DNA from: Rhizobiales bacterium Ga0077537
GTDB lineage: Bacteria > Pseudomonadota > Alphaproteobacteria > Rhizobiales > Hyphomicrobiaceae
Length of the DNA: 64,000 nucleotides
Assembly: GCA_001464955.1 (NCBI GenBank)
Contig: LNEM01000009.1
Span: 434,001 to 498,000 of the forward strand
Direction: 5' to 3'
Below, in pieces: positions 48,249 to 59,321 of the stretch. Position numbers and translations under genes: made by a program. The first letter of the stretch is position 1, and each line of letters starts with the position of its first letter. The notes under the pieces are model-generated. The model did not search any database. It saw only the letters and a program-made list of their open reading frames with translations, and had not been told where the DNA came from.

Positions 48249-49430
48249 GTGCGGATCGCTGCCGTAATCGTGGGTGCTGGACGGGGTGCACGTGCCAGCC
48301 GGGGCGGTCGTTTGCCGAAGCAGTACGTGAGCCTGAACGGCGTGACCGTGTTTCGGCGGACGCTCGACGTGTTCGTCGCCTCGCGGTGCGCGGGGCTCGT
48401 GCAGGCGGTCATCCACGCCGACGACGGGGAGGCGTTCTCGGCTGCAGCGGCCGGACTGGGGTCGGCCGTGCTCAGTCCCGTCACGGGCGGCGCGACACGC
48501 CAGGCTTCGGTGCTGGCGGGGTTGCGAGCGCTCGTTCCTCACCGCCCGGATCTCGTGCTCGTGCATGACGCGGCGCGTCCGTTCGTCGATGCGGATGTGA
48601 TCGATCGCGTCGTTTTGGCTCTCTCAGGCTACGACGGCGTCGTTCCTGGCCTCGCGCTCGCGGACACGCTGAAGAGCGTGGGCCCGGACGGTGTAGTGGC
48701 GCGGACGATCCCGCGTGACGGGCTCTGGCGGGCGCAGACCCCGCAGGGGTTCCGGTTCGGGGCTCTTCTCGCCGCGCACACCGCAGCCGAATGCCGCGGA
48801 CGGGATGATTTCACGGACGATGCGGCGCTCGCGGAGGACGCTGGGCTCACGGTCGGCGTCGTCGAGGGGAGTGCGCGCAATCGAAAGTTGACGACAGCGG
48901 AGGATCTCGACGTGGCGGAGGATGAACTGAGTCGGGCCGAACGGTGGCCGGACGTGCGGACGGGGACGGGCTTCGACGTGCATCGGTTTGCTGCCGGCGA
49001 TCATGTGTGGCTCGGCGGCGTTCGGATCGCGCATACGCATCGGCTCGACGGTCACTCCGACGCCGATGTCGTGTTGCATGCACTCACCGATGCCCTGCTC
49101 GGCGCGATCGGTGACGGTGACATCGGGCAGCATTTCCCGCCGAGCGATCCACAATGGAAGGGCGCCGCGTCGCGGATCTTTCTCGAGGATGCCGTCCGAA
49201 GGGTCGGCGCGCGGGGCGGACGGATCAGCAACGTCGACATGACGGTGCTGTGCGAGGCGCCGCGCATCGGGCCGCATCGGGACGCCATGCGGGAGACCAT
49301 CGCCGGTCTCCTCGGCATTGCCATCGATCGGGTGGGCGTCAAGGCGACGACGACGGAGCAGCTCGGCTTTACGGGCCGCAGGGAAGGCATCGCCGCCATG
49401 GCGACCGCGACCGTGCTGCTGCCCGGCTGA
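48249..49430 (+). CDS. ispDF: Bifunctional IspD/IspF of the MEP isoprenoid pathway
   Basis: One 393-residue polypeptide carries both enzymes. Residues 1-230 are the MEP cytidylyltransferase (IspD) with the nucleotide loop [18 protein letters not shown] and HDAARPF. Residues 237-393 are MEcPP synthase (IspF) with metal ligands D243, H245 and H277 and the [16 protein letters not shown] signature. It skips the IspE step in between, as in other alphaproteobacterial fusions. The start is GTG 48249 with GGAGG 8 nt upstream. Stand-alone on the plus strand and convergent with proC. Confidence 0.96.
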   Translation: MRIAAVIVGAGRGARASRGGRLPKQYVSLNGVTVFRRTLDVFVASRCAGLVQAVIHADDGEAFSAAAAGLGSAVLSPVTGGATRQASVLAGLRALVPHRPDLVLVHDAARPFVDADVIDRVVLALSGYDGVVPGLALADTLKSVGPDGVVARTIPRDGLWRAQTPQGFRFGALLAAHTAAECRGRDDFTDDAALAEDAGLTVGVVEGSARNRKLTTAEDLDVAEDELSRAERWPDVRTGTGFDVHRFAAGDHVWLGGVRIAHTHRLDGHSDADVVLHALTDALLGAIGDGDIGQHFPPSDPQWKGAASRIFLEDAVRRVGARGGRISNVDMTVLCEAPRIGPHRDAMRETIAGLLGIAIDRVGVKATTTEQLGFTGRREGIAAMATATVLLPG

Positions 49431-49439
49431 GCGGCCGGG

Positions 49440-50264
49440 TCAGCTCGCGAGTTCGCGCGAGCGGCGCGTTGCGGCGGCGATCGCCTCGTCCATCAGCGGG
49501 CCGAGGCCGTTGTCGGACATGAGCACCTGAAGGGCCGCGTACGTGGTGCCATTCGGGGACGTCACGTTCTTGCGCAACTGGTCCGGCCCGAGGTCCGACT
49601 GGCGCATCAGTTCGCCGGAGCCCGACACCGTGGCGCGGGCGAGGCGCAGCGCCAGATCGGGGGCGAGCCCCGCCTTGACGCCGGCCGCCGCCAGACACTC
49701 CGTCAGATAGAACACGTAGGCGGGGCCGGAGCCGGAGACGGCCGTCACCGGGTCGATCAACGCCTCGTCCTCGACCCAACCGACCTCGCCGATGGCGCCG
49801 AGAAGGCCGTCGCAGAGGCTGCGATGGGCAGTCGTGACGTGGGCATTGGGTGAGGCAATCGTGATCCCACGCCCGACGGCTGCCGGGGTGTTCGGAATGG
49901 ACCGCACGACGGCGATGCCGGGCGCCAGATGGCGCTCGAACGAGGCGATGGTCTTGCCGGCGGCGATCGAGAGGACGAGCGAGCGGCTCGTGCAGCGCGT
50001 CGCCAGCGGGGGAAACACCTCCTCCATGATCTGTGGCTTCACGGCCATCAACAGCACGGCCGGCGGGGGCATGGCGTCCGGCAGCGTCGCGGCGCTGCGC
50101 ACACCGGCCTTGTCGATCAGGGCTTTGGTGGCCGCGGGTGGAGACGGGTCGAGGACCAGGATCCGCTTCGGGTCGAGGCCGTTCGCCAGCCAGCCGGCCA
50201 GCATGGCGCCGCCCATGTTCCCTGCGCCTGCGAGTACCAGATCGCCGTCAAGCTCGATGCCCAT
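49440..50264 (-). CDS. proC: Pyrroline-5-carboxylate reductase
   Basis: ProC performs the last step of proline synthesis, reducing P5C with NAD(P)H. The 274-residue protein has the Rossmann motif AGAGNMGGAML, the VKPQ loop and the signature VSGSGPAYVFYL...LALRLARATVSGS. It stands alone, converging with ispDF 9 bp away and 89 nt past recG on the same strand. Confidence 0.95.
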   Translation of the reverse strand: MGIELDGDLVLAGAGNMGGAMLAGWLANGLDPKRILVLDPSPPAATKALIDKAGVRSAATLPDAMPPPAVLLMAVKPQIMEEVFPPLATRCTSRSLVLSIAAGKTIASFERHLAPGIAVVRSIPNTPAAVGRGITIASPNAHVTTAHRSLCDGLLGAIGEVGWVEDEALIDPVTAVSGSGPAYVFYLTECLAAAGVKAGLAPDLALRLARATVSGSGELMRQSDLGPDQLRKNVTSPNGTTYAALQVLMSDNGLGPLMDEAIAAATRRSRELAS

Positions 50265-50353
50265 GGTGAGGCCTCCTCCTCGATGTTCGTTGTCGCGAGC
50301 CTAGCAGGATTGATCCCGTGGGCCAGAGGCAAGGCGAGGCGGGCGATCCGGTT

Positions 50354-52468
50354 TCAGGCGGCCCGGAACAGGCGCACGGCTTCGTCCTGCTCGAACAGGT
50401 AAAGCAGGGTGCGCAGCGCCATGCCGCGTGGCGACGAGAGGGTCGGATCGGCGTTGAGGATCATCTGCGCGTCGGCGCGGGCGGCCGTCAGCAGTTCCTC
50501 GAAGCCGGGGACCTCGGCGATACGGAACTCCGGGGCACCTGACTGGCGGGAGCCGAGCACCTCCCCGCCGCCGCGCAACTCGAGGTCCTTTTCCGCGATG
50601 AGGAAGCCATCCTCGGTGTCGCGCATCATCTCGAGGCGGGCCGTCGCGGCATTGCCGAGCGGGCCCTTCCACAGGAGAACGCAATAGGATTGCCGGCTGC
50701 CGCGGCCGACGCGGCCGCGCAACTGATGCAGCTGGGCGAGGCCGAATCGTTCGGCGTGTTCGATGACCATGATCGATGCGTTCGGCACGTTGACGCCGAC
50801 TTCGATCACCGTCGTCGCGACGAGCACCTTCAGCCGGTCGGCGCTGAAGGCCTCCATGACCTTGTCCTTGGCGGGACCAGCCATGGCGCCATGGATCAGG
50901 CCGACCTGATCGCCGAATGTCTGCGCGAGATGGGCGGCGCGCTCCTCGGCGGCGGCCATCTCGCTCGTCGCGTTGGTCTCGATCAGCGGACACACCCAGT
51001 AGACCTGGGCGCCCTGCCCGATCGCCCGTTTCAGGCCGTCGATCACCTCCTCGAGGCGATCGGTCGAGACGAGCGTCGTGGTGATGGGCTTGCGGCCGGC
51101 CGGCTTCTCGGTCAGCCGGGAGACGTCGAGGTCGCCGTAGTGCGTCATCAGGAGCGTGCGCGGGATCGGCGTCGCCGTCATGGCGAGCACGTTGACGCCC
51201 AGCGCACCGCCCTTTCCCTGCAACGCCATGCGCTGGTGGACGCCGAAGCGGTGCTGCTCGTCGATGACGACGAACGCAAGGTCGCGATAGACGACGTCGG
51301 GCTGGAAGAGCGCGTGCGTGCCGACGAGAATGTCGATCTCGCCCGTCGCGAGGCGCTCGAGGACGGCGGCGCGGGTGCGGCCCTTCTCGCGTCCCGTGAG
51401 AAGACCGATGCGAAGGCCGGCCGCCTCGGCCAGCGGCGCGATCGTCTCCGCATGCTGGCGGGCGAGAACTTCCGTCGGGGCCATCAGGGCTGCCTGTCCG
51501 CCGGCCTCGACCGCGATGGCCATCGACAGCAGCGCGACGAGCGTCTTGCCCGAGCCGACGTCACCCTGCAGGAGCCGCTGCATTCGAGTCGGGGCCGCCA
51601 TGTCGGCCTCGATCTCGGTCAGGGCGGTACGTTGCGAGCCAGTCAGGCTGAACGGCAGAGCTCCGAGAAGCCGGGCGCGGATGCGACCATCGCCGATCGT
51701 GGAACGGCCCGGTCGCTGACGGTCGCCCTGGCGGACGATGCCGAGTGCCAGCTGGCCGGCGAGCAGTTCGTCGTAGGCGAGGCGCTGGCGGACGACGCTG
51801 GTTGGCGAGACGTCGGCGGCGTCGGTCGGCCGGTGCAGGCGTTCGAGCGCCTCGCGGATCGGGGGGAAGCCGCGGGCCTCGCGCCATCCCGTCTCCTGCC
51901 ACTCGGGCATGTCTGCGACGTTCTGGACGGCCTGGCGGATGGCCTTGCCGAGGATCTTGCCCGAGAGGCCGGCGGTCAGTCCGTAGACCGGCTCCAGCAG
52001 CGGCAGATCAGCACGGCGCTCCGGCGGGACGATATAGTCGGGGTGCGACATCTGCAGCGTATCGCCGTAGCGCTCCACGCGGCCCGACACGTAGCGCAGC
52101 TCGCCTTCGGGCAGCTGGCTCTCGATGAAGCGGCGCTCGGCGTGGAAGAAGACGAGGTCGAGGCGGCCCGTCTCGTCCTCGCAAGCGACCTTGTAGGGCG
52201 CCTTCGTGTTGCCGCGCGGGGGGCCGCGATGCTTCAGGACGCGCACCCTGAGCGTCGCGATCGTGCCCGGCACGGCGTCCGCCACGGACGGCTCGGCGCG
52301 CCGGTCGATGACGCCGTTCGGGAGGTGCCACAGCAGATCGAGGACGCGGGGCGCGGTGACGCCGGGCGGCAGCGCCAACGCCTTTTTCAACAGGACGAGC
52401 AGGCGCGGGCCGATGCCGGTCAGCGCCTCGGCCGATGCAAACAGGGGATTAAGCGACGGTGGCCGCAT
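50354..52468 (-). CDS. recG: ATP-dependent DNA helicase RecG
   Basis: RecG regresses stalled forks and branch-migrates Holliday junctions. The 704-residue protein has the wedge (OB-fold) domain (TLRVRVLKHRGPPRG), helicase motifs Walker A GDVGSGKT, the Walker B variant DEQH, TATPIPRT and the TRG-motif region LGSRQSGAPEF. ATG 52468 (MRPPSLNPLF) matches family starts; the frame runs on to 52612 but would overlap sdhE. Divergent from sdhE-mfd, so repair genes share this intergenic region. Confidence 0.96.
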   Translation of the reverse strand: MRPPSLNPLFASAEALTGIGPRLLVLLKKALALPPGVTAPRVLDLLWHLPNGVIDRRAEPSVADAVPGTIATLRVRVLKHRGPPRGNTKAPYKVACEDETGRLDLVFFHAERRFIESQLPEGELRYVSGRVERYGDTLQMSHPDYIVPPERRADLPLLEPVYGLTAGLSGKILGKAIRQAVQNVADMPEWQETGWREARGFPPIREALERLHRPTDAADVSPTSVVRQRLAYDELLAGQLALGIVRQGDRQRPGRSTIGDGRIRARLLGALPFSLTGSQRTALTEIEADMAAPTRMQRLLQGDVGSGKTLVALLSMAIAVEAGGQAALMAPTEVLARQHAETIAPLAEAAGLRIGLLTGREKGRTRAAVLERLATGEIDILVGTHALFQPDVVYRDLAFVVIDEQHRFGVHQRMALQGKGGALGVNVLAMTATPIPRTLLMTHYGDLDVSRLTEKPAGRKPITTTLVSTDRLEEVIDGLKRAIGQGAQVYWVCPLIETNATSEMAAAEERAAHLAQTFGDQVGLIHGAMAGPAKDKVMEAFSADRLKVLVATTVIEVGVNVPNASIMVIEHAERFGLAQLHQLRGRVGRGSRQSYCVLLWKGPLGNAATARLEMMRDTEDGFLIAEKDLELRGGGEVLGSRQSGAPEFRIAEVPGFEELLTAARADAQMILNADPTLSSPRGMALRTLLYLFEQDEAVRLFRAA

Positions 52469-52601
52469 GGGGTTCGGCTCGCCAATCTTTGCGGGTTGGG
52501 CCTTGGGCGCTATATCACGCGGACGCCACAGGTGGACAGCGCGGGCCCGGCAAGGCCCCAGCGACTGTGGATGACATGATGCGCCAGCCGAGAGTTCCGA
52601 C

Positions 52602-52886
52602 ATGACCGACATGGACCAGCGCCGCCGGCGCGCCGCCTACCGCGCCGCCCACCGGGGGACCAAGGAAATGGACTGGCTCCTCGGGCGCTATGCCGACGCA
52701 CACCTCGCCGGCATGACGGAGGCCGATCTCGACGTGCTCGAACGGCTGCTCGCGCTGCCGGATCCGGATCTGCAGAGCTGGATCATGACGGGCCAGACCA
52801 AGGGCGACAACGATCTCACGCCGCTGGTTGCCCGGATCCGTGCGTATCATGGGCTCAACTCGCAGGGGGAGGCCGACCGCTCGTGA
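52602..52886 (+). CDS. sdhE: FAD assembly factor SdhE
   Basis: SdhE helps attach FAD covalently to succinate dehydrogenase. The small 94-residue helical protein has the hallmark RGxxE motif in HRGTKEMDWLLGRY (18-31) and a conserved DPDLQSWI segment. The recG-sdhE-mfd arrangement is typical of alphaproteobacteria although sdh genes are elsewhere. Its TGA overlaps the mfd GTG by 4 nt. Confidence 0.93.
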   Translation: MTDMDQRRRRAAYRAAHRGTKEMDWLLGRYADAHLAGMTEADLDVLERLLALPDPDLQSWIMTGQTKGDNDLTPLVARIRAYHGLNSQGEADRS

Positions 52887-55800
52887 CGTCCGTCAGCGCC
52901 AAGACCGCCAAGGCCGAGACCCGCACCGCGTTGCCCACGGGCAGCGAAACGCTGCTCGGTGTGCCCGAAGGCTATGACGGGCTCGTCCTCGGACAGCTCG
53001 CGGCTGAAGCGTCGGCGATCGCGGGCCGCCCGATGGCGCTCCTGCACGTGGCGCGCGACGACCGGCGGCTCGGCGAACTGGAGGCGGCGATCGCGTTCTT
53101 CTCGCCGCAGACCAAAGTGGTGAGCCTGCCGGCCTGGGACACGGTGCCTTACGACCGGATCGGTCCCAACGCCGATCTCGTCGCGAAACGGATCGCGACG
53201 CTGGCGATCCTGGCGGCCGGGACGCGGAAGGAACCCACGGTCGTCCTGACGACGGTCAATGCCGTGTTGCAGCGGCTGCCGCCGCGCGCCTTCGTCAAGA
53301 GTGCGCTCCGACAGCTCGCGCCCGGGCAACGGGTGGATCGCGGGCAATTGATCGAGCGGCTGGCGCTGGCCGGGTTCGTGCGCAGCGGCACCGTGATGGA
53401 GCCGGGCGAGTTCGCCGTGCGCGGGAGCCTCATCGATCTCTTTCCGCCGGGACGCGCGACGCCGGTGCGGCTCGATTTCTTCGACGACACGCTCGAGAGC
53501 ATCAAGAGCTTTGATCCCGAAACGCAGCGCACGCAGAAGATCGTGCAGCGCCTTCTGCTGACGCCGATGAGCGAACTGGCGTTCGGCGAGGCGGCGACGA
53601 GCCGCTTCCGACAGCAGTACGTGGCACTTTTTGGCCCGGCACAGCCCGGCGATCAGCTCTACGAGGCCGTCAGCGCGGGACACCGGTTCCCTGGCCAGGA
53701 ACACTGGCTGCCGCTCTTCCACGAGGGGCTCGAGACGGTCCTCGACTATCTCCCCGACTCGCCCCTGTCGCTCGATCACATGGCCGAGCAGTCGCTCGCC
53801 GACCGGCAGGCGCAGATCGATGAGCACTATCAGGCCCGCGTCGATGCGCTCGAAGTCGCGACCTTCGGGGCGCCGCCCTACAAGCCCGTGCCGTCGAACC
53901 TGATGTACCTGACGCGGGAGGACTGGGCGAAGGCGCTCACCGGACGGCGCGTGTCGCGGCTCTCCGCGTTCGAGAGCGAGGACGCCAAGGGCACGATCCG
54001 GACCTTCAACGGCCGGCGGGGTCGGTCGTTCGCGCCGGAGCGGTCGACCGATGGCGTCAATCTCTTCGATGCGGTGACCGCCCACATCAAGGCCCTGACG
54101 GGACAGGGCAAGCGGACCATCATTGCCGCCTGGACACCGGGTGCCCGCGAGAGGCTCGGCGCGCTGCTCGGCGAGCACGGCATCGTCGCGACGAAGAAGG
54201 TCGAGACCTACGCCGAGGCGCTGCTGACGCCCAGCGCGACGCCGATGCTGGCCGTGCTCGGCCTCGAAGAAGGCTTCGAGACGCCGGATCTCGCAGTCAT
54301 CGGCGAGCAGGACATTCTTGGCGACCGTCTGGTCCGGCCGCGACGCCGGTCGAAGAAGGCGGTCGACGTCATCACGGAGGCGACGAGCCTCTCGGTCGGC
54401 GATCTCGTGGTGCATACCGATCACGGCATCGGGCGTTTCGTCGGCCTCCGGACGATCACCGCGCTCGGCGCGCCGCACGATTGCCTCGAACTCGCCTATC
54501 ACGGCGGCGACAAGTTGTACCTTCCCGTCGAGAACATCGAGCTGCTCTCGCGCTTCGGTTCGGACGAGACCGGGGCGGAACTCGACCGGCTCGGTGGCTC
54601 GGCGTGGCAGAACCGCAAGGCGCGGCTGAAGAAGCGGCTCCGCGAGATCGCGTCGGAGCTGATCAAGGTGGCAGCACTTCGCCAGCTCCGCGAAGCACCG
54701 GTCGTGCTGAAGCCCGAGGGTGCCTACGAGGAGTTCGTGGCGCGGTTCCCTTACGAGGAAACAGAGGATCAGGCGGCGTCCATCGAGGCGGTCGTCGAGG
54801 ATCTGGCGCTGGGCAAGCCGATGGACCGGCTCGTGTGCGGCGACGTGGGCTTCGGCAAGACGGAGGTGGCGCTGCGTGCGGCATTCGTCGCGGCCATGGC
54901 GGGGTTGCAGGTGGCGGTCGTGGTGCCGACGACGCTGCTGGCGCGGCAGCACTTCAAGACGTTCGCGGCGCGCTTCCAGGGACTGCCGCTCAAGATCGGG
55001 CGCGCCTCGCGCATGGTTCCGGCCAAGGAGATGGCGGAGGTCCGTGCCGGCCTCAAGGACGGGACGCTCGATATCGTGGTCGGCACGCACGCGCTGCTTT
55101 CGAAGACCATCGAGTTCGCGCGCCTCGGCCTCCTCATCATCGACGAGGAGCAGCATTTCGGCGTCGGGCACAAGGAACGCCTCAAACAGCTCAAGGAAGA
55201 CGTCCACGTCCTCACGCTGTCGGCGACGCCGATCCCGCGCACGCTCCAACTCGCGCTGTCGGGCGTTCGCGAACTTTCTCTCATCACGACGCCGCCGGTG
55301 GATCGTCTCGCTGTCAGAACGTACATCTCGCCTGTCGATCCGGTGATCCTGAGAGAGGCGCTCAGGCGCGAGCGGCATCGGGGCGGGCAGTCGTTCTTCG
55401 TCGCGCCCCGGCTCTCCGACCTGGACGACGTGGCGGAGTTCCTCGCGGAGCACACGCCGGAGCTGAAAGTCGCGCGGGCGCACGGCCAGCTCTCTCCGAC
55501 CGAACTCGAGGACGTCATGACCGCCTTCTACGAGGGCGAGTACGACGTGCTCCTGTCGACGGCCATCGTCGAGAGCGGGCTCGACATTCCACGGGCGAAC
55601 ACGCTGATCGTGCACCGGGCCGACATGTTCGGGCTGGCGCAGCTCTATCAGCTTCGCGGGCGGGTCGGGCGCTCGAAGACGCGGGCTTACGCCTATTTCA
55701 CCACGCCGGTCGGGCAGCGGCTCACGGAAGGGGCGGAGAAGCGCCTCAAGGTCCTGCAGTCGCTCGACCAGCTCGGCGCGGGGTTCTCGCTTGCCTCGCA

Positions 55801-56443
55801 CGACCTCGACATTCGCGGCGCGGGAAATCTGCTCGGCGACGAGCAGTCCGGGCATATCCGCGAAGTGGGCTTCGAGCTTTACCAGTCGATGCTGGAGGAG
55901 ACGATCGAGGCGCTGAAGGGCGGCGATATCGACGGCATGGACGCCGAGCAGTGGAGTCCGCAGATCCAGCTCGGTATGCCGGTGCTGCTGCCGGAGAGCT
56001 ACATCGCCGACCTGCAGGTGCGGCTCGGCCTCTACCGGCGTCTCTCGGGCCTCGTGACACGGGAGGCGATCGACCAGTTCGCGATGGAGCTGGTCGACCG
56101 GTTCGGGCCGTTGCCGCTCGAAGCGGAGGCGCTGCTCGACGTCATGGAGCTGAAGGCGCTTTGCCGGCGCGCCGGCGTGGCACAACTCGATGCGGGCACG
56201 AAGGGCGCGTCGCTCGCCTTCCGGAAGGGGGAATTCTCCAACCCGGACGGGCTCGTCCGGTTCATCACGGCGTCGAAGGGGCTCGTGCGGCTGCAACAGC
56301 CCGGAAGTGGCGCGCCACCGAAGGGCGGCAAGACGCCGGAGATGAAGCTGCTGTTCAAGGGCGACTGGGAGAAGCCGGGCGCCCGGATGAAGGGCGTCAG
56401 GGGCCTGCTCTCGGAGCTGGCCGACATGGCGGATGCGAAATAA
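52883..56443 (+). CDS. mfd: Transcription-repair coupling factor Mfd
   Basis: Mfd removes RNA polymerase stalled at DNA lesions and recruits UvrA. In order along 1186 residues: UvrB-like N-terminal modules, the RNAP-interacting CarD-like domain (VGDLVVHTDHGIGRFVGL), the RecG-like translocase with Walker A GDVGFGKTEVA near 652 and DEEQH near 752, the TRG motif (GAGNLLGDEQSG), and the C-terminal autoinhibitory domain. The start is GTG 52883, co-translated with sdhE. Confidence 0.97.
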   Translation: MTSVSAKTAKAETRTALPTGSETLLGVPEGYDGLVLGQLAAEASAIAGRPMALLHVARDDRRLGELEAAIAFFSPQTKVVSLPAWDTVPYDRIGPNADLVAKRIATLAILAAGTRKEPTVVLTTVNAVLQRLPPRAFVKSALRQLAPGQRVDRGQLIERLALAGFVRSGTVMEPGEFAVRGSLIDLFPPGRATPVRLDFFDDTLESIKSFDPETQRTQKIVQRLLLTPMSELAFGEAATSRFRQQYVALFGPAQPGDQLYEAVSAGHRFPGQEHWLPLFHEGLETVLDYLPDSPLSLDHMAEQSLADRQAQIDEHYQARVDALEVATFGAPPYKPVPSNLMYLTREDWAKALTGRRVSRLSAFESEDAKGTIRTFNGRRGRSFAPERSTDGVNLFDAVTAHIKALTGQGKRTIIAAWTPGARERLGALLGEHGIVATKKVETYAEALLTPSATPMLAVLGLEEGFETPDLAVIGEQDILGDRLVRPRRRSKKAVDVITEATSLSVGDLVVHTDHGIGRFVGLRTITALGAPHDCLELAYHGGDKLYLPVENIELLSRFGSDETGAELDRLGGSAWQNRKARLKKRLREIASELIKVAALRQLREAPVVLKPEGAYEEFVARFPYEETEDQAASIEAVVEDLALGKPMDRLVCGDVGFGKTEVALRAAFVAAMAGLQVAVVVPTTLLARQHFKTFAARFQGLPLKIGRASRMVPAKEMAEVRAGLKDGTLDIVVGTHALLSKTIEFARLGLLIIDEEQHFGVGHKERLKQLKEDVHVLTLSATPIPRTLQLALSGVRELSLITTPPVDRLAVRTYISPVDPVILREALRRERHRGGQSFFVAPRLSDLDDVAEFLAEHTPELKVARAHGQLSPTELEDVMTAFYEGEYDVLLSTAIVESGLDIPRANTLIVHRADMFGLAQLYQLRGRVGRSKTRAYAYFTTPVGQRLTEGAEKRLKVLQSLDQLGAGFSLASHDLDIRGAGNLLGDEQSGHIREVGFELYQSMLEETIEALKGGDIDGMDAEQWSPQIQLGMPVLLPESYIADLQVRLGLYRRLSGLVTREAIDQFAMELVDRFGPLPLEAEALLDVMELKALCRRAGVAQLDAGTKGASLAFRKGEFSNPDGLVRFITASKGLVRLQQPGSGAPPKGGKTPEMKLLFKGDWEKPGARMKGVRGLLSELADMADAK

Positions 56444-56460
56444 GGACGGGGTGCCGCCGG

Positions 56461-56775
56461 TCAGCCTGCGGTGGCGGTCCGGGCGGGCCTGTCTATGACG
56501 ATGCGGTCGCCGGGCCGCGCGTATCCGAGGAGCGTGCGGGCCAGTTCCTCGACATAATCGGGATCAGGGGCCTCCTCGGACAGGAGCTTCACTTCACGTT
56601 GCAGCTGCCTCCGATGCGTCTCGAGGGCTGCGAGTTCGGTCGATAGCCGCGCGGCGCGGGTTTCCAGGGCCGTGCGTGCCCCAAGGCCGTGTCGGCCCTC
56701 GACGGCGTGGTAGCCGAAGTAGCCGAGCACGCCCAGGGCGCACAACAGGACCGGCCATCGCCGACGCGAACGCAT
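56461..56775 (-). CDS. ftsB: Septum formation initiator FtsB/DivIC
   Basis: This 104-residue bitopic protein has a short basic cytoplasmic start (MRSRRRW), one transmembrane helix (PVLLCALGVLGYFGYHA), a periplasmic coiled coil (about 35-70) and the conserved C-terminal LARTLLGYARPGDRIV. FtsB joins FtsL and FtsQ to activate septal synthesis by FtsWI. eno is 131 nt upstream on the same strand. That gap carries the window's only TTAA-N7-TTAA CtrA box, suggesting cell-cycle control. Confidence 0.92.
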   Translation of the reverse strand: MRSRRRWPVLLCALGVLGYFGYHAVEGRHGLGARTALETRAARLSTELAALETHRRQLQREVKLLSEEAPDPDYVEELARTLLGYARPGDRIVIDRPARTATAG

Positions 56776-56787
56776 ACCGCTTACTCA

Positions 56788-56860
56788 CACTTTACGCAGA
56801 ACTGACAGAGCCCCGATCGCTCGTGGCGCGATCAGGACACTAGCAGTCTGGGGTAAAGTG
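56788..56860. repeat. Nested imperfect palindrome in the eno-ftsB gap
   Basis: CACTTTAC (56788-56795) pairs with GTAAAGTG (56853-56860), enclosing ACTG/CAGT and GATCGC/GCGATC stems. Bases 56827-56844 match the outer end of the element at 62973-62990 in 16 of 18 positions (GGACACTAGC in common). It could be a decayed relative of that repeat family and may also serve as the eno terminator. Confidence 0.55.
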
Positions 56861-56876
56861 GACGTAAAGCCTTGAA

Positions 56877-56891
56877 TTAACGCGAAATTAA
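56877..56891. promoter_or_regulatory. ftsB: CtrA-type box
   Basis: TTAACGCGAAATTAA fits TTAA-N7-TTAA exactly on both strands. It lies about 100 bp upstream of ftsB and just past the eno stop. CtrA, the alphaproteobacterial cell-cycle regulator, binds this motif and controls division genes in Caulobacter and rhizobia. Confidence 0.6.
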
Positions 56892-56906
56892 GGCGGCGCG
56901 CCGGTC

Positions 56907-58235
<1,329 letters not shown>

Positions 58236-58379
58236 CTAGCCGAGGCGGCGGGCCCGGCAAAGCACCCGGGTGTGGTTGTTGGTTGACGGACGTTTGGCCG
58301 CAGGGCACCCGGCGGCTTGCCCGCAAGCCCCCCCTCCCCTATCACGCTCGACACGTCCACCCGAGCACGAGGCCCCAAG

Positions 58380-59321
58380 ATGCCGGATACGCTTGCGTTC
58401 GCCCTGGTGCTGACCGGGGCTCCGGGACATGGCGCCGTCATTGGCTCCGTGATGCAGACGGCGCGGAGCGAAATCGCGGGCGGGACCCTCCTCGACGAGC
58501 GGTGGCTCGCCCCCGGGGACGCCTGGGAAGCGCTGCTCGCGTTGCCGGACGATGGGTCGCCGGGAGACCTGCTGGAACGTGTGCGGCTGGCGCTGGGCGC
58601 GGCGGCGGTCGACGTGAACCTCGTCGGGGCCGATCTCGCGACTCGCCGGAAACGCCTCCTCGTCGCCGACATGGATTCGACCATCATCGGCCAGGAATGC
58701 ATCGACGAGATGGGCGACGTGCTGGGCATCAAGGCCCGGATTGCGGCCGTCACGGAGCGCGCGATGCGGGGGGAACTCGACTTCGAAGGCGCGCTGAAGG
58801 AACGGCTGGCACTGCTGGCGGGCCTCACGACGGCGGATCTGCAACGGGTGTTCGACGATCGGATCACCATCAATCCCGGCGCCCGGGAGCTGGTGGGCAC
58901 GATGCGGGCGCACGGCGGTTTCGCGGCCCTCGTTTCGGGTGGGTTCACGTTCTTCACGAGCCGGGTGGCGCGGGCCGTTGGCTTCGACACGGACCGGGCG
59001 AACGCGCTGCTGATGGATGGCGGGCGGCTGACGGGGAACGTCGAGGAGCCGATCCTTGGTCGGGAGGCCAAGCTCGCGTTCCTTCAGGAGTTCGCGGCGG
59101 GGCGCGGCCTGCATCCGGCGTTGACGCTCGCGGTCGGCGACGGGGTGAACGATCTCGCGATGATCCGGGCTGCCGGGCTCGGTGTGGCGTTCCGGGCGAA
59201 GCCCGTGGTCGCTGCAGAGGCGAGCGCCAGCATCACGCACGGTGACCTCACGGCCCTCCTCTATCTGCAGGGGTATTCTCGCGAGGAGCACGTCGCGGCG
59301 GGAGCGCGGCGCGATGCCTAG
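58380..59321 (+). CDS. serB: Phosphoserine phosphatase
   Basis: SerB performs the last step of serine synthesis. The 313-residue protein has an N-terminal ACT-like region and an HAD domain with DMDST (nucleophile D97, D99), SGGFTFF and the motif IV GDGVNDLAM. ATG 58380 has GAGG 8 nt upstream. Its TAG lies in a CTAG that also provides the stop of the convergent gene. Confidence 0.95.
   Translation: MPDTLAFALVLTGAPGHGAVIGSVMQTARSEIAGGTLLDERWLAPGDAWEALLALPDDGSPGDLLERVRLALGAAAVDVNLVGADLATRRKRLLVADMDSTIIGQECIDEMGDVLGIKARIAAVTERAMRGELDFEGALKERLALLAGLTTADLQRVFDDRITINPGARELVGTMRAHGGFAALVSGGFTFFTSRVARAVGFDTDRANALLMDGGRLTGNVEEPILGREAKLAFLQEFAAGRGLHPALTLAVGDGVNDLAMIRAAGLGVAFRAKPVVAAEASASITHGDLTALLYLQGYSREEHVAAGARRDA

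Noticed and set aside
52847-56296. 1149-codon open frame antisense to mfd
   Set aside because: It mirrors the mfd codons in a GC-rich genome, is dominated by Arg/Glu/Asp/His and has no domain. Mfd on the plus strand has every expected motif.
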